64,000 nt of DNA. Source: Gracilaria domingensis. Its lineage: Eukaryota > Rhodophyta > Florideophyceae > Gracilariales > Gracilariaceae. A program made the position numbers and the translations under genes. Under the pieces are notes generated by a model. The model did no database searches. It was not told where the DNA came from and worked only from the letters and a program-made list of their open reading frames with translations. This document shows positions 1-10,351 of this stretch, in pieces (within the stretch, counting starts at the first letter, position 1; each line of letters starts with the position of its first letter). Where the stretch lies: NCBI GenBank assembly GCA_022539475.1, contig VCMS01000156.1, positions 1 to 64,000 of the forward strand, in the 5' to 3' direction.

Positions 1-740
1 GTGCGTGCATACGCCCAGGCGGGAGATAGGAGAATTGGTAACCGTAATCACGTGCCGTGGCGAGCGCCTGGAACGTGCCACCCCGTGGCCGTCACCGGTT
101 TCAGGCAATGTGTTGAACCGTTTTCGGTACGTGTGACGCACCCCAGCGAAAACTCGTGCCATCAAATTTAATTCGAATATCATATGATTTGCAATTCTTG
201 CTCGTTCAATTTTCATCTGGCAAGTCGTGCGTCATTACTTCTTCGTTGCTTCAAAATCCATCAAAATTCTATTGAGATTAATTTTTCTAAAAATTTAATC
301 CATTGAAAATGCCTTGAGCATCAAAGAAAAAGTGCTTAGATATAGAAAAGTCAATTAATATTCAATGACGGAAAGTTCTGCCTGGGCACGCACCCTCACG
401 CCCAGCCAATGAAGATGGATGGCAACTCGCCGTGGCCCGGCAATCCGCCACCCTGCTCAGTGAGCGTGTTTGCAAGCTTCTCCGTCACAACGGCTTCTCC
501 CCGTCGAAGAAGACACGACACTCGAATTCGAGACGCGACCGTTAGTCGGCCTGTCGCCCTTCGGGCAAGAGACACGAAAAGCCGAACTCGGAAGTTACCG
601 CATCTCCGGTCACAACGGCAGTTGCCATCGTGGTGACCCCACGCAGCGTCTCCGAGATCGGATTGTACCTGAGTATCCCCTTGTACTCATCGGAGTAAAA
701 GCCTACGCGAGCCCGATGGCGGGAAGAACCGAAGCGATGT
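1..740. other. No gene recognised; left edge of element A
   Basis: No convincing host gene was found here. The first 400 bases include an AT-rich stretch (about 160-370) with no coding signal. From about 400 rightward, short open frames on the + strand lead into the chromodomain remnant that starts near 745, so this is probably decayed 3' pol sequence of element A. No LTR or terminal repeat was seen. Confidence 0.4.
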
Positions 741-744
741 CCGA

Positions 745-895
745 AGACGGAGAGGACCTTTTCGAGTTCGTCATCGACCGCATCGTGAAGCACGACTATG
801 CCCACGACGGGACGCTACTCTACCGAATCCGTTGGTACGGCTACTCCCAGCGGACGACACATGGGAGCCTATTGAGCACCTTCCGAGGTCAAAGG
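745..895 (+). pseudogene. Element A chromodomain remnant (integrase C-terminus)
   Basis: The translation contains a chromodomain core with an I-D-R-I-V start and the block LLYRIRWYGY. The corresponding parts of B (10860-11020) and C (56195-56420) have the near-identical block YRVRWYG followed by an acidic E-x-x-T/S motif. In chromoviruses this domain ends the integrase and is thought to steer insertion to marked chromatin. It places the 3' end of the pol gene of A here and gives its orientation. It is a fragment only. Confidence 0.65.
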
Positions 896-1184
896 TAATC
901 TCATACCACCGCCGGACCCGGACGAAACTCCCCACAACCCTGGAAAATGCCCAGGTGGGTTAGACCGTCACCGGTAGACTACTGTGGTGAGCGTCACCGC
1001 TCCGCGGTTAGTTGGAAAGGACTCTGAGGAGTATAGAAGAAGGAGCTCCTCTATGTATATTAGGAGAGAAGAACTGTAACACCGAACTGTCGGTTCAGTA
1101 CCGTCACACGGTGTTGCCACGAAGTAGAAGTGGAAGAAGATCTAAGAAGCGCCACGTATGGCTAAAAAGTATCCTGGAAAGGAA

Positions 1185-1233
1185 GCGAAGATGAAGATGA
1201 AGCTCGCAGTCGAGAAGATGAAGATGAAGAAGC
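1185..1233 (+). repeat. GAAGAT-rich simple repeat
   Basis: Two runs of GAAGATGAAGATGAAG-type sequence lie between the chromodomain and the antisense gene of element A. This is a short purine-rich low-complexity tract with no further function visible. Confidence 0.6.
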
Positions 1234-1334
1234 CTCACAGAGGACTAGCGGAAGGAAGGTACCCCTAATGGGTTTAATTTACTCGAAGAAGTCGCGAGCT
1301 ACAGCGGAAGCCACCGCTACTCGGTGTGATCCCA

Positions 1335-3196
1335 TTATCTCGCAGAGGGCCCAGCGCCACCCATGCTACGGTTCTGACTCAAGTACTGGTTGGCCAGCGC
1401 CGTCATCTGTGCCGCATCGGTCATATCCTCCGGGATCGGAACCCCCATGCCTATCAGGCTAGAGCGAAGAGCCGACACTTGGTTCGGCACAGTACCCGCA
1501 GACGGTGTAGTGATATTCCACCCTGCTGGGGCCTGAGCTCCTCCTGCCGGATTCGGCGTTCCAACCCCTGCCGTATTCGGCACGCCTACCAAAAGGGCTT
1601 GGCCACCGTCGTTGACGTCCTCGCCGTGGTCCAACGTTGGATCATCCCAGTCAATGGGCGGAGCATAGTCCTCAGAGAAGACGAACCCCATCGGGTGACC
1701 AACTGGGACTGCCCTCTGAACCTGCGACATGGCCTCGGCCTGCTGTTCCGAAATGAACTGCCGTTCCAACGGATCGTAGTACACCCAAACTCCTGAGCGA
1801 GTAGCAACTCGTCCCGGAGATCGGTCATTCCATCTTGGAGTCCCATCGGGCTGCCAGCGCACAGGAACTCGGTCCCAATCTACGTGCTCTATCGCCCCCA
1901 AGAGAGTCCCGACCTCGTCCTGGCTCGCTTCTGAGCCCAAGGGGATAGTTAAATCAAGCCGATTGATAATCCATCGGAGCAAAGGAGGCAAGTACCAGAC
2001 TCTGTAATGGTCATAAACATCCCAAAGGAGATGAGCCGCTACGCGGGCACCCCATTCAGCCGCCACTAAGGCCCAATAACCCGACTGGGGATCGCCAATC
2101 AATCGAGAGCCGATGTAATAGATCGACGGGGGGAGCTCCGCGAAGCACCTCTGGGGACCTCAACACGACTCCACCAGGAGGGAAGCCCAACGAACCGGGA
2201 AGGTAACGCGTTGTGACGCAGGCGCTCCGTCTCCAAGTGTGGATAGGGAACCAAGTAGCCCGTTCGGGAACGCATACCTCTCTCGAACCGAACTCGGCGC
2301 TCGAAATCGTACAGGTCTCTGTTAAGACGCCTCTGAAGGTACCGTAACTCAGCCCTAAGAAGGAGACGACTCCATAGAAGCATATCGGGATCGATCCTCG
2401 GCATGTCGGCACGAAACTCATCTTCCGGAAACTCGGCTAAAGCATCTCCATAAGAGCGTTCACCGTACGTACGGTAGTGAGAGACATCGAAGTCATACTA
2501 TGGCGGAACGGCGTGCTCCCTCCAAACTCGGTGTACGCGCTCGTACGCTAAACGTGCCATATCTCCTCGAGCGGTATCCATCGATTCGCCGCGCGCGCGG
2601 AAGATCAAGTGAGGTTCAACCGCTATGCGGGTCTGCCAATCGCGAGAGCGCACCATATCGCGTCGAATCCCACCTGGGAGCATTCCGTTTGCATCGGCGT
2701 ACGAGTCAATAAGCGCCTCATCGTTGACCGCTGTCGGGTGGAACCACGGAGCGCGTGAGAAGATAAAACCATCCCTGCGGGGCGAACGATTGAGCAACGA
2801 CTCGCGCGAGATCCAACCTCTGGCGTTCACCGTTAACGGCATCGCTTGTTCATTGTTCCAAGCTACCGCCTCGACGTCAGGAGCCTGGGGAGCCGCGTTC
2901 GGAGGATAGCCCTGCATGGGAATCGGATACGGAACACCCGCATGGGGAACCTGATAGTACTGCGCGCCCGGAGGGTGATAAGTCGGCTGCTGCATCGGAT
3001 GCCCTTGAGGGAGCGGCGCGGAACTGAAGCCACCAAAATACCCCGGGTGGGCTTGCATCGGAGGCCCTTGGAAGGGAGGAACTTGAGGCTGACTACCCTG
3101 CTGGGGATTGCCGCTCGTAGGAGCACCAGACGCCGCGCCTTGCGGAACTGCAGACGCCGACGCCCCTGGCAACGGATTGGTCGGAAAATGGTTCAT
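1335..3196 (-). pseudogene. Element A antisense gene (unknown family), broken
   Basis: This minus-strand coding remnant runs toward the pol gene of A. It is homologous along its length to the antisense genes of B (8660-10351) and C (53683-55145). Shared landmarks in order are a Pro/Gly/Gln-rich N-terminus, an APWF...DSY...LPGG...SRDW block, a WxRxxLRAE(L/F)R(Y/F)L block, an FERxxRSRxGxLVPY block, and an (A)AEWxxRVAxxLLxxxYDxYRxWxxPxLxR block followed by NDRSPGR. I chose the ATG at 3196 (MNHFP) because it lies 110-120 bases downstream of a TATA box, as in B. It is broken in a few places. No known domain was recognised and its function is unknown. Confidence 0.6.
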
Positions 3197-3305
3197 GCCT
3201 GAAGAAGGAAATTCGCTCGCATTCAGATGACTTGAGTAATGTAAGATCTCTGCGAGCTCTGTTATTGATGAAACCGAAAGCGCGGTACCCACCATCGTGT
3301 GCGGG

Positions 3306-3314
3306 TTATTTATA
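3306..3314 (-). promoter_or_regulatory. TATA box of element A antisense gene
   Basis: TATAAATAA reads on the minus strand, about 118 bases upstream of the likely ATG at 3196. The antisense genes of B and C have TATA boxes at about 101 and 95 bases from their likely ATGs. Confidence 0.55.
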
Positions 3315-3319
3315 CAACG

Positions 3320-4940
3320 CGGACTGCGCCTTCCTCTTCGCCCGCGACGGGAATGCTTGTCTAAGAAGGGGCAGATGTGGAGCAAACACGATCCGGTAAT
3401 CGGCGCAAGATGCATCTCATAATGAGCACTAACCCCCTTGGGTGACGTGGCGCACACTATGAATGGCACCCCATTTCTTGGTTAATTTTTGGAAGAAGTT
3501 TCAGGAACCTCTGCGGGTAGATGTGGGAATTGGCTCTCGGATACCAGCGGTTGCTGGACTTCGTAGTCGACCTGTATTGTAGATACTCAAGGTGTACCCG
3601 CCGGAGTGTGCATAGGAACCCTGAAACTGGTTATACACGTTTTCGAACCTCGAGAGGTACACACCACAACTTTAGTTAGTAATAGCTTAATTCTTGGTAG
3701 ATTTCTATATAGGCTGGGCCATCTCGCCCTGGAGCCCACCAAGTAAACTCACCTGAGTCGTGTCCTATCTCCCAGGACCGGGCTATAGATATTGTTGCCT
3801 ACGTAGGTTCACTACTCCTCGCGGAGGGAAACCACGACTGGTCTCGACATATCTACCGCTCAGGTCCTTAAGGAAGCCTACGCTTGCACCTACTGTTGGT
3901 TTCTTGCTATTGTTCCGATATCGGCTAACGTCGAGCGTCTTGGCCAAGGAGTGGCGTCGCTCTGGACACAGTCGCCTGGTTTAGGTACCGCTTCCGCCCC
4001 CGTACGGGTATTCTTTGGCCCCACTTTGGTACATTCTGTTGGCACCACTGCGTGGTCGTCGCGCCGCTGTCGGCTCTGTTTCCGCCGGTTGGCACGGGCC
4101 GTAGCTCCGCTCCGTGGTCGGTTTCTGTGTACACCGTCCACACGGTTGAGTGTTCGTGATCCCATCTCTTGGGCTCTATCTCGTCACCCACTTGGGCTCC
4201 GCTCCTTTCTCGGTTTCATCTCTGTAGGTATAGCCAGTCACCGTCTCCGGTTTTACATCCGGCTTGTTTCTCGCTTGAGCACGGACAGAGGGCTGTGTCG
4301 CTGAGACTGCCCATATAGGGAGCAGGACTCGGAAATCCTGTGGATCATCCCCATTTCTGGGTTTGCTCTACAACATCCTGCGCAGTTTGCTTCACTGAAT
4401 CTCCCGCGGACGCAAAAGCAACACACATGACGGCCCGGTCATTGGTTATATATCACCCTCGTCGAGCAGAATCATCGTAATTTTGTACGCAACGAGCAGG
4501 GAGCTGTTCTCGGCGCACACAGCGCATCAAACGATGCAAGCGCCACGGCAGGATGGTGCTGCAGCATAGCGGCGTCAGAGGCACTCCCGGCCACGACGAC
4601 GAGGTTGGCGCGTCCGGTGGATGTGAAGAAGGTAAGAGCGAGGCGAGAGCGGTGGCGGCCGCATTTAGGACCTTCCGCACGAAGGTCGTGGCAGCTGCGG
4701 CGCGAAGTCTCGGAGACAGAAAAGCAGGCAAAGATATGCCCTTGTAGGCCAAGCTGGCTGCTTCCTGGAGGGCTGGAATCCATTGCCCGCCAACGGGACA
4801 TGTTCTGTGCCAATTAAATAAATTCAAAAAATCACTCCTCGCCACGCGGCCATCGCGCGGGTACTATTCGGCACCTATTGCTATTTTTTGAACATTTTTC
4901 GCCCGTTCGCTGTACTGATCTGGCCTACAATCATAGTTCA
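3320..4940. other. No gene recognised; probable retroelement debris
   Basis: The part up to about 4375 carries many short perfect inverted repeats such as CCCGTACGGG and looks like noncoding internal sequence of a Gypsy element. A short stretch ending TTTGCTCTACA at 4374 resembles the terminus of the LTR of B, but no matching partner was found. From 4450 to 4850 GC-rich open frames exist on both strands, and the longest (minus, 4453-4845) shows no recognisable domain. Nothing here is supported as a functional gene. Confidence 0.4.
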
Positions 4941-4941
4941 T

Positions 4942-5748
4942 ATGGCTTATGAACGGGTTCCACATCGGGACCAAGGTCCTCTTAAATGGGAGGCTCCATT
5001 TGGATACCCCCAGTACCAAGTGATGCCTGCACATATTACTCAGTTCCTAGAAAGATACTGAAAGGACTGGGAGTTTGTTGACAAGTGTGGACAGCATACT
5101 GTAGATCTTTGGGACGAGAAGTACGGAGGAGCTCTGAATCTAATGGATATGCATATGCTGTTGACTGTTGAAGCCAATCGCTATCGCTTACATGTAGCAT
5201 CTTCTAAGATTCAACATCCCCATGCTGGTATGGGGTTGTTCACGGAACATAAGATATTGGCTGGGAAAACTATCTGTCATTTTTATGGAACTTTGGTATA
5301 AACGGATCTGACAAACCGAAAGGAAAGACGCTTAACGTATGGAAGTGGCTGTCTCGGAGCAACTCCTGTACGGTACAAGTTGTTTTCTATGATGGTCACT
5401 GTGACTTGTTCGGAGTTTCTGCACCTGAGAAACAGACCAGGACAGGCTCAGGATAAAAAGGAGAGCGAAGTCTACATGGTCCCGGCGCCTTTTTGTATCG
5501 GGGGTTACATTAACGACGCCAGATATCATGCCGGGGATCCCGATTTATCGCAGCCCCGGTCGATCAGGACTCGAAGTGCCAATGTGCAGATGGTGGAAGC
5601 AAAGTCTGTGATACAGTTTAAGTCCGACCTTTCTAACTATGCTCTACTTCGTTGTAGAGCAGTAAGAGATATTGAGAGAGGCGAAGAGTTGTATTTCAAA
5701 TACGGAGAGCAGTACGCCTGGGACTGGGCTCTGACATTGGAGCAATAG
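4942..5748 (+). pseudogene. SET-domain protein pseudogene
   Basis: The frame from ATG 4942 to TAG 5748 spans 269 codons. Its middle reads as a SET-domain start (HPHAGMGLFT...ICHFYGTLV). The end carries the SET C-terminal signature, with GGYINDARY, then N-V-Q in place of the usual NHxCxPN core, then RDIERGEELYFKYGEQYAW. SET domains transfer methyl groups from S-adenosylmethionine to lysines of histones or other proteins. Two in-frame stop codons, near 5059 (TGA) and 5299 (TAA), interrupt it, so no full-length product is expected unless these are sequencing errors. The degenerate NHxC motif also suggests loss of activity. It lies just upstream of the split gene at 5986-6589, and whether the two were once linked is unknown. 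Confidence 0.6.
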
Positions 5749-5985
5749 ATGAGTGCAGTACCAGATAGAAATTTAAAATGCTTGTGAATGTTGCAGCTGC
5801 CTGCAATACGCGTTGTACATGTACACTGGAGCTCTTCATCTATTTGTAACGGCGATATTTGCGACCCATTGGGCACCTCGAATTCCTAAAAAGCAGGATA
5901 TGCGGAGTCTCCCGGAATATCTGAACCATGCACTCCCCTCCCCTCCCCATCCAACTATTTCGTTTCATTACCCTGTTTATCTCCA

Positions 5986-6589
5986 CAAGATGCGTATAAC
6001 GCCGAGAAAGCGAATAGTACGGAGCGGAACAAGAGTGAACAGAAGAAGAGAAGAGCATCGGATGATACGAATCAGGCTACAAGCACCGCACTTTCTAAAC
6101 GGAAGTCGTCTACGACGAAGCAGAGAGTCAATCGGCGTCCTTCTACAGTACTCTCCCGCCCATCTAGCAGCGGATTTTCTTCCGGGATTGCATCAAGAAT
6201 TCGTGGATCAGTGAACGATGTCGTGCCGTCAACTGCCGATAATACAAATCGTGCATCTGTGTCTGCTCCCCAAGAAGAGGAGGTAACTCGGCCCAGCAGG
6301 TCAGGACAGGAGGGCATGACAACTGGAACTGAAGAGGTTCGTATGAAAGCAAAACCTTCACGTCTCGGCCCGATATCGAAGACCGGAGCTACTGGGGCGC
6401 GGGTTACGCCGCCCAATGGATCTGGACAACAAGGGACATTGACGAGAAGTCGTGAGAACTCTAATACATTACGATCGTCACGTCCCTCCCTGTCTTCTAT
6501 AACTGGGGGCGCTCTGAATCGTATTATGCCTCGCAATGGGTCCGGACAAGAGAGAAAGACAATAAGAAATCGAGAGGCGACTGATAGGC
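5986..6589 (+). pseudogene. Left part of a long unknown host gene split by element D
   Basis: This open frame (PQDAYNAEK... to ...REATDR) is basic and Ser/Arg-rich, apparently disordered. It holds three imperfect repeats of roughly 40 residues built around S/N-G-S-G-Q-E/Q followed by T/R-R and E. It stops at the left LTR of D. The frame resumes in phase at 27462, after removal of one copy of the TAGGC duplication, so the two parts were one gene. The true start is unknown. A pyrimidine-rich stretch ending CACAAG just before 5990 could be a splice acceptor. There is no recognised domain in this half. Confidence 0.55.
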
Positions 6590-7547
6590 TGTAATGCAAA
6601 CTCGGAAACGGGAAACACGCACAGAAAGTTCGAGATTCTGCTCCCTGTTGGGATGGAAGCTCGGCTGGAGAGCCTCTGTTGCCACCGAGGACCTGGGTGT
6701 AAAGCCAGTAGTGGGCTAAGGTAGAACCTACAGAGGTGAAATAGAGAAACCAGAAAGGTAGGAAAACCCCAGAACGAGTGGGAGAATGGTAGAGAAACTC
6801 GAGAGAGTGGACTGTAGACTCCGAGAGGAGGCGTAGCCCGAAAAGGAAAATGGAAAGAAAAGATCCAGAAAAGAGGAGTCAAGGGCCGTGCGCAAGCAGG
6901 CAACAGGCCCGAAAGACGGGTAAAACCAAAGAAAAGGGAAAAAATAACAAGAAACACACCCAATACTGGGTCAGATATCTGTCCTGCAATCAGGAATAAG
7001 AAACAAACAAGAATCAACACATCAGCGTGTAATACAGATGTCCTGTGGCGTCCCTGAGGGAAGTAGGTGTGCTTATATCTCTTGAGGTCACTCTCCACAT
7101 GGAGTCGTAGACCGGCAAGGGCAGAAACGCCTAGAGCCAGCACAAAAGTGCTCTCGAGCGAGAAAGTAGTCTCGAAGACGAACCTCAGTTGACTTTAATG
7201 AGTGCGCGCGACGGCGAGGTCGCGCCCACCTAAGTGGGTTCAACTGTACATTAAACTAACAATATAAACTACAGTAGTGCACACCTCATGAGGTCCACAC
7301 ACGTGGCTAACCCACTGTTAGGGTGTCTAGAGAGGTGATGCACTAGCTAAAAACTACACACTATCCACGTGTCCATGACCATGCAATGGGTCCAAGACCG
7401 CCTTCACCTGACAAGGTTCACCAGAAATATCAATAACATTACCAGAGTAGTGGGGGCCCGTCTCGACGAGAACAAGACTTCATCCCAGAGGGAGCGCCCA
7501 TCCTAAGCAGCCTCGGAAGTACTCGTGGGGGGTGAGTTTGCTCCACA
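6590..7547 (-). repeat. Element D LTR (3' copy in element sense)
   Basis: This 958-bp LTR pairs with 26498-27456. It starts TGTAATGC on + and ends GCTCCACA. The directly following + sequence TATCCCCCTCCTT is the complement of a polypurine tract. Confidence 0.85.
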
Positions 7548-7560
7548 TATCCCCCTCCTT
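7548..7560 (-). other. Element D polypurine tract
   Basis: The minus strand reads AAGGAGGGGGATA directly before the 3' LTR. B and C have GGGGGA-type tracts at the same place. It primes plus-strand DNA synthesis in LTR retroelements. Confidence 0.7.
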
Positions 7561-7642
7561 AGCCAAGGGTGCATACGCCCGCAGGCGGAAGTCCAACGAC
7601 AACGAAATCACTCAAATGAGTATCCAACAACAACCACACCGA

Positions 7643-8498
7643 TGTGGTGCAAAAATCTCGACGGGAAAACGACAAACCGCGTCGCGGACGAGCACCTCAG
7701 GGTGTTCAGGCCCTGCTCCCTGTGAAGGGCAGTCGAGCGGCAGAACCCTCCGATAGGGCCAACACGAGCCGGGTGTAAATCCGGGTGGCCCCGATCTGGG
7801 CGTGCAGTCGGAGGTAGAAGGGGTAGAATCGGCGTAGGTATCCGGATGGTTCCGGCGAGCCACAGCGAGTGGGGGTATCCAGCCCAACGGTATGGGACGA
7901 CAAAAGATCAACAAACGAGCCGCACTGCGGAGCACTGACTCGCGATAAGCGGGAAAACTCCCGAGACAAATAAAACAAACCTACAATGTAGGGCAGAGTA
8001 GCGAAAGCCGTAAGACGGAAATGAAAACAATAAAATAGATAAGAAAAGTGCCGTGACGACGGGTTAGTACTCCTCAGGGACGGAGGTTGGTTGATCAGCG
8101 CGGAATTGCGGCGGTATTCCCCAGGATGGGGCTGGTGACCGTGCGCAAGCGGCAAGAAGATCAGAGCCAAAGGCCTCGTTGAGGTTTACTTCCCGTACAG
8201 TGGCGGCAAGTGCCGCCACTTATATACGGCACTTGAAAATATCAATTAAAATATCTAACTATCCGGCGCTGCCGGCCAATACACTACAGGTGTGCAACCG
8301 TGGCAGGCTTGCCACGGCGCACCCGCTATCGGGCCAACTTGGCACACGTGTGCAGAAACACTACCCTTCCTAGGCATAACCCAAAATGGGCCGGTAGTCG
8401 CAATCCCCTCTCATAAATGAGGTGGCGAAGCCGGTAACGGATCAAACCTATATGAAAAGCACTTCGGTGCATCCCCACAAAGGGCGTTTTGCTCTACA
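7643..8498 (-). repeat. Element B LTR (3' copy in element sense)
   Basis: This 856-bp LTR starts TGTGGTGC on + and ends GCTCTACA. It is the same length as its partner at 18528-19383 and about 99% identical by eye. Confidence 0.9.
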
Positions 8499-8510
8499 TC
8501 TCCCCCTTCT
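8499..8510 (-). other. Element B polypurine tract
   Basis: The minus strand reads AGAAGGGGGAGA directly next to the 3' LTR, matching the tracts in C and D. Confidence 0.7.
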
Positions 8511-8558
8511 CAGGCTGAGACACCGACTCCGTCGGCTCGATACGCCTCGCGATGGAGG

Positions 8559-8566
8559 TATATAAG
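8559..8566 (+). promoter_or_regulatory. TATA box of element B antisense gene
   Basis: TATATAAG lies 101 bases upstream of ATG 8660. This is the same layout as in A and C, and it puts the transcript start between the LTR and the likely ATG. Confidence 0.55.
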
Positions 8567-8659
8567 GTAGTCTCCCAAGGCGGGTCTGCCGAGAACTGTT
8601 CGGAGCCACCAACACCTCCGGCGTCAGTAGCGAATCTCGTCACCTCGAGCCCTTCCGCG

Positions 8660-10351
8660 ATGTCCAACGCACCGAACGGCCCTCCGTCCTCGACGGCACG
8701 CATGCAAGTGTCCAACCCGCCGTTCCGGTCGGTACCTCTCCCGCAGTCGGTGGCTGCCTCCCAGCCGGGTTCTTCCGGACAAGATCACGCCCCAGCTCAG
8801 GCTGGTCCCGCGCCCGTATGGGATTGGTTCAACGCAGAGATGCCAGCTACGCTGGGTGGATGGCCTACCGCAGGCGCGTTACGCATCCGGGATCCGCACC
8901 GGCACAGTTTCCTTTTTGCCCAGGCTCCCTGGTTTGACGCCGAAGCCGTTCGGGATACAGAGCTCGTCGACTCGTACGCTGTCGACGGTCAACTCCCTGG
9001 TGGGCTTCCTGCTGACGTTACCCGTTCGTGGGACTGGATCGCCCGCGTTGCGGTTATACCGAGCTGCCTGTTCGTAGGTCGAAACGAGACGAGACAATTC
9101 GCTCGCAATGAGATGGCCCGCATTGGGTACGCGCGACACTTCCGAGCTCCGAACGAACATCCGGTGCCGGCACAGTACCAGTACGATGTGGCACGTTACC
9201 GAACTTTCGGCGAGGTCGGCTACGGCGACCATCTAGCCAACGCGTTGGACGAAATTGACCGATACTCGGACACCGTCCAACCGCAGCAGGAGTTGATCCT
9301 GTGGGCGCGGCCGATCCTTCGCGCCGAATTCCGGTTCCTTCGCCGTCCTGGACGGTCTCAATTTCATGAAGGCCTCCGATTCGAGAGGAAATGGCGTTCC
9401 CGCTTCGGGGTACTGGTGCCGTACCAGTGTACGGAGGTGGAACGCATTGCGCGTCACTCCCATACTGGGCGATACCTGCCGCTGCCGTCATTCTGGCCTG
9501 CGGTCGAAGTCCCACGAGGGTGTCACGTAGAGCTACCGCCCTGCCTAACTTACATAGGCTCGTACTTCATGAACGATCCGCCTCGCGGCCTGTGGAGCAT
9601 CCTGGCAACAGAATGGACCGTCCGCGTTGCGGCTTTCCTCCTCATCGAGGCATATGATTCGTACCGAATTTGGTTCATCCCGGAACTCATCCGGCAAGCG
9701 ATCCGAGCGTTAGATCTCTCCGAAGTGCTCGGCTCGGTCCGTAATGCGCGCGAAGCCACCGCGTTGGTGGACGTCATTGACCAGATTGACTGGAATGAGG
9801 TGCCTGCTAGTCAGGTTTCCGACGGGGTCCGTCGGCAGTCGGACCGTTCTCCCGGACGGAACGTCAACGCCGGCGACTTCGTATACTCTGACCCATGGAT
9901 TTGGGAGGTAATTGGTCCCGCTGAGGCGGCTGGTCGGCGCCGAGAGGAGCGATATATCTCGGAAGGGCACCCGCGTGGGTTCGTATACGTCGACGATGAC
10001 GGTGATGACCCTGCAGAGGGAGGAAGTCCCATGGATGAGGGGAGCCCAGTGGGGGTTGCCTCGGAGCCCGAAGCTACGGGAGGTGACGACGAAGTCGTGA
10101 TTGTTGACCCACCCGCTGTAGCGGCTCCCGCTCCGACCGGCCCGTGGGCTCAGGATGTAGCATCCGCCGTGGGCGGCAGTTCTTCCCTCACTCCGCGAGC
10201 GGCGGTCATTCGCGACTTCCTTCGAGGCGTGGGAGTGGCCGTTCCCGATACGGTGACCGACGAGTCGGAGTTGCAAACAATAGCGGCACAGCGCTTCTCC
10301 GGGGCTCCCGGTAGTGGGGGCACCCCAGGTGCTGGACCGTCCGGCGCGTAA
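8660..10351 (+). CDS. Element B antisense gene, unknown protein family
   Basis: This intact open frame on the + strand is convergent to the gag-pol of B. An upstream in-frame ATG exists at 8552, but it overlaps the TATA box. I prefer ATG 8660 (MSNAPNG), giving 563 residues. The layout is a Pro/Ser/Gln-rich N-terminus, a central conserved region with blocks APWF...DSY, LPGGLPADVTRSWDW, WARPILRAEFRFL, FERKWRSRFGVLVPY, ATEWTVRVAAFLLIEAYDSY and QSDRSPGR, then an acidic stretch and a Gly/Pro-rich tail. The central region is homologous to A (1335-3196) and C (53683-55145). No catalytic motif, zinc knuckle or membrane segment was recognised. Plant Tat-lineage Gypsy elements are known to carry antisense genes, but I cannot align this protein to one. 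The function is unknown. Confidence 0.7.
   Translation: MSNAPNGPPSSTARMQVSNPPFRSVPLPQSVAASQPGSSGQDHAPAQAGPAPVWDWFNAEMPATLGGWPTAGALRIRDPHRHSFLFAQAPWFDAEAVRDTELVDSYAVDGQLPGGLPADVTRSWDWIARVAVIPSCLFVGRNETRQFARNEMARIGYARHFRAPNEHPVPAQYQYDVARYRTFGEVGYGDHLANALDEIDRYSDTVQPQQELILWARPILRAEFRFLRRPGRSQFHEGLRFERKWRSRFGVLVPYQCTEVERIARHSHTGRYLPLPSFWPAVEVPRGCHVELPPCLTYIGSYFMNDPPRGLWSILATEWTVRVAAFLLIEAYDSYRIWFIPELIRQAIRALDLSEVLGSVRNAREATALVDVIDQIDWNEVPASQVSDGVRRQSDRSPGRNVNAGDFVYSDPWIWEVIGPAEAAGRRREERYISEGHPRGFVYVDDDGDDPAEGGSPMDEGSPVGVASEPEATGGDDEVVIVDPPAVAAPAPTGPWAQDVASAVGGSSSLTPRAAVIRDFLRGVGVAVPDTVTDESELQTIAAQRFSGAPGSGGTPGAGPSGA

Larger units (their letters stand above)
700..3320 (+). mobile_element. Element A: fossil Ty3/Gypsy (chromovirus) 3' part
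   Basis: This is the 3' portion of a Ty3/Gypsy retroelement with pol on the + strand. Its parts are a chromodomain remnant (about 745-895), a spacer, and on the opposite strand the extra antisense gene (about 1335-3196) also found in elements B and C. No LTR, gag, protease or reverse transcriptase was seen, so it is a truncated fossil. It is broken, with several breaks. No LTR pair is available for dating, but its antisense gene looks more decayed than that of B, which suggests it is older. The outer limits given are approximate. Confidence 0.7.

Noticed and set aside
4364-4374. LTR end near 4374 (TTTGCTCTACA)
   Set aside because: It resembles the terminus of the LTR of B, but no polypurine tract, partner LTR or target duplication was found.
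4453-4845. GC-rich open frame on the minus strand
   Set aside because: No domain, no good start, and overlapping open frames on the other strand. It is probably compositional.
7706-8170. Minus-strand frames inside the LTRs of B (also 18591-19055)
   Set aside because: LTR sequence with no domain. Duplicated because the LTR is duplicated.
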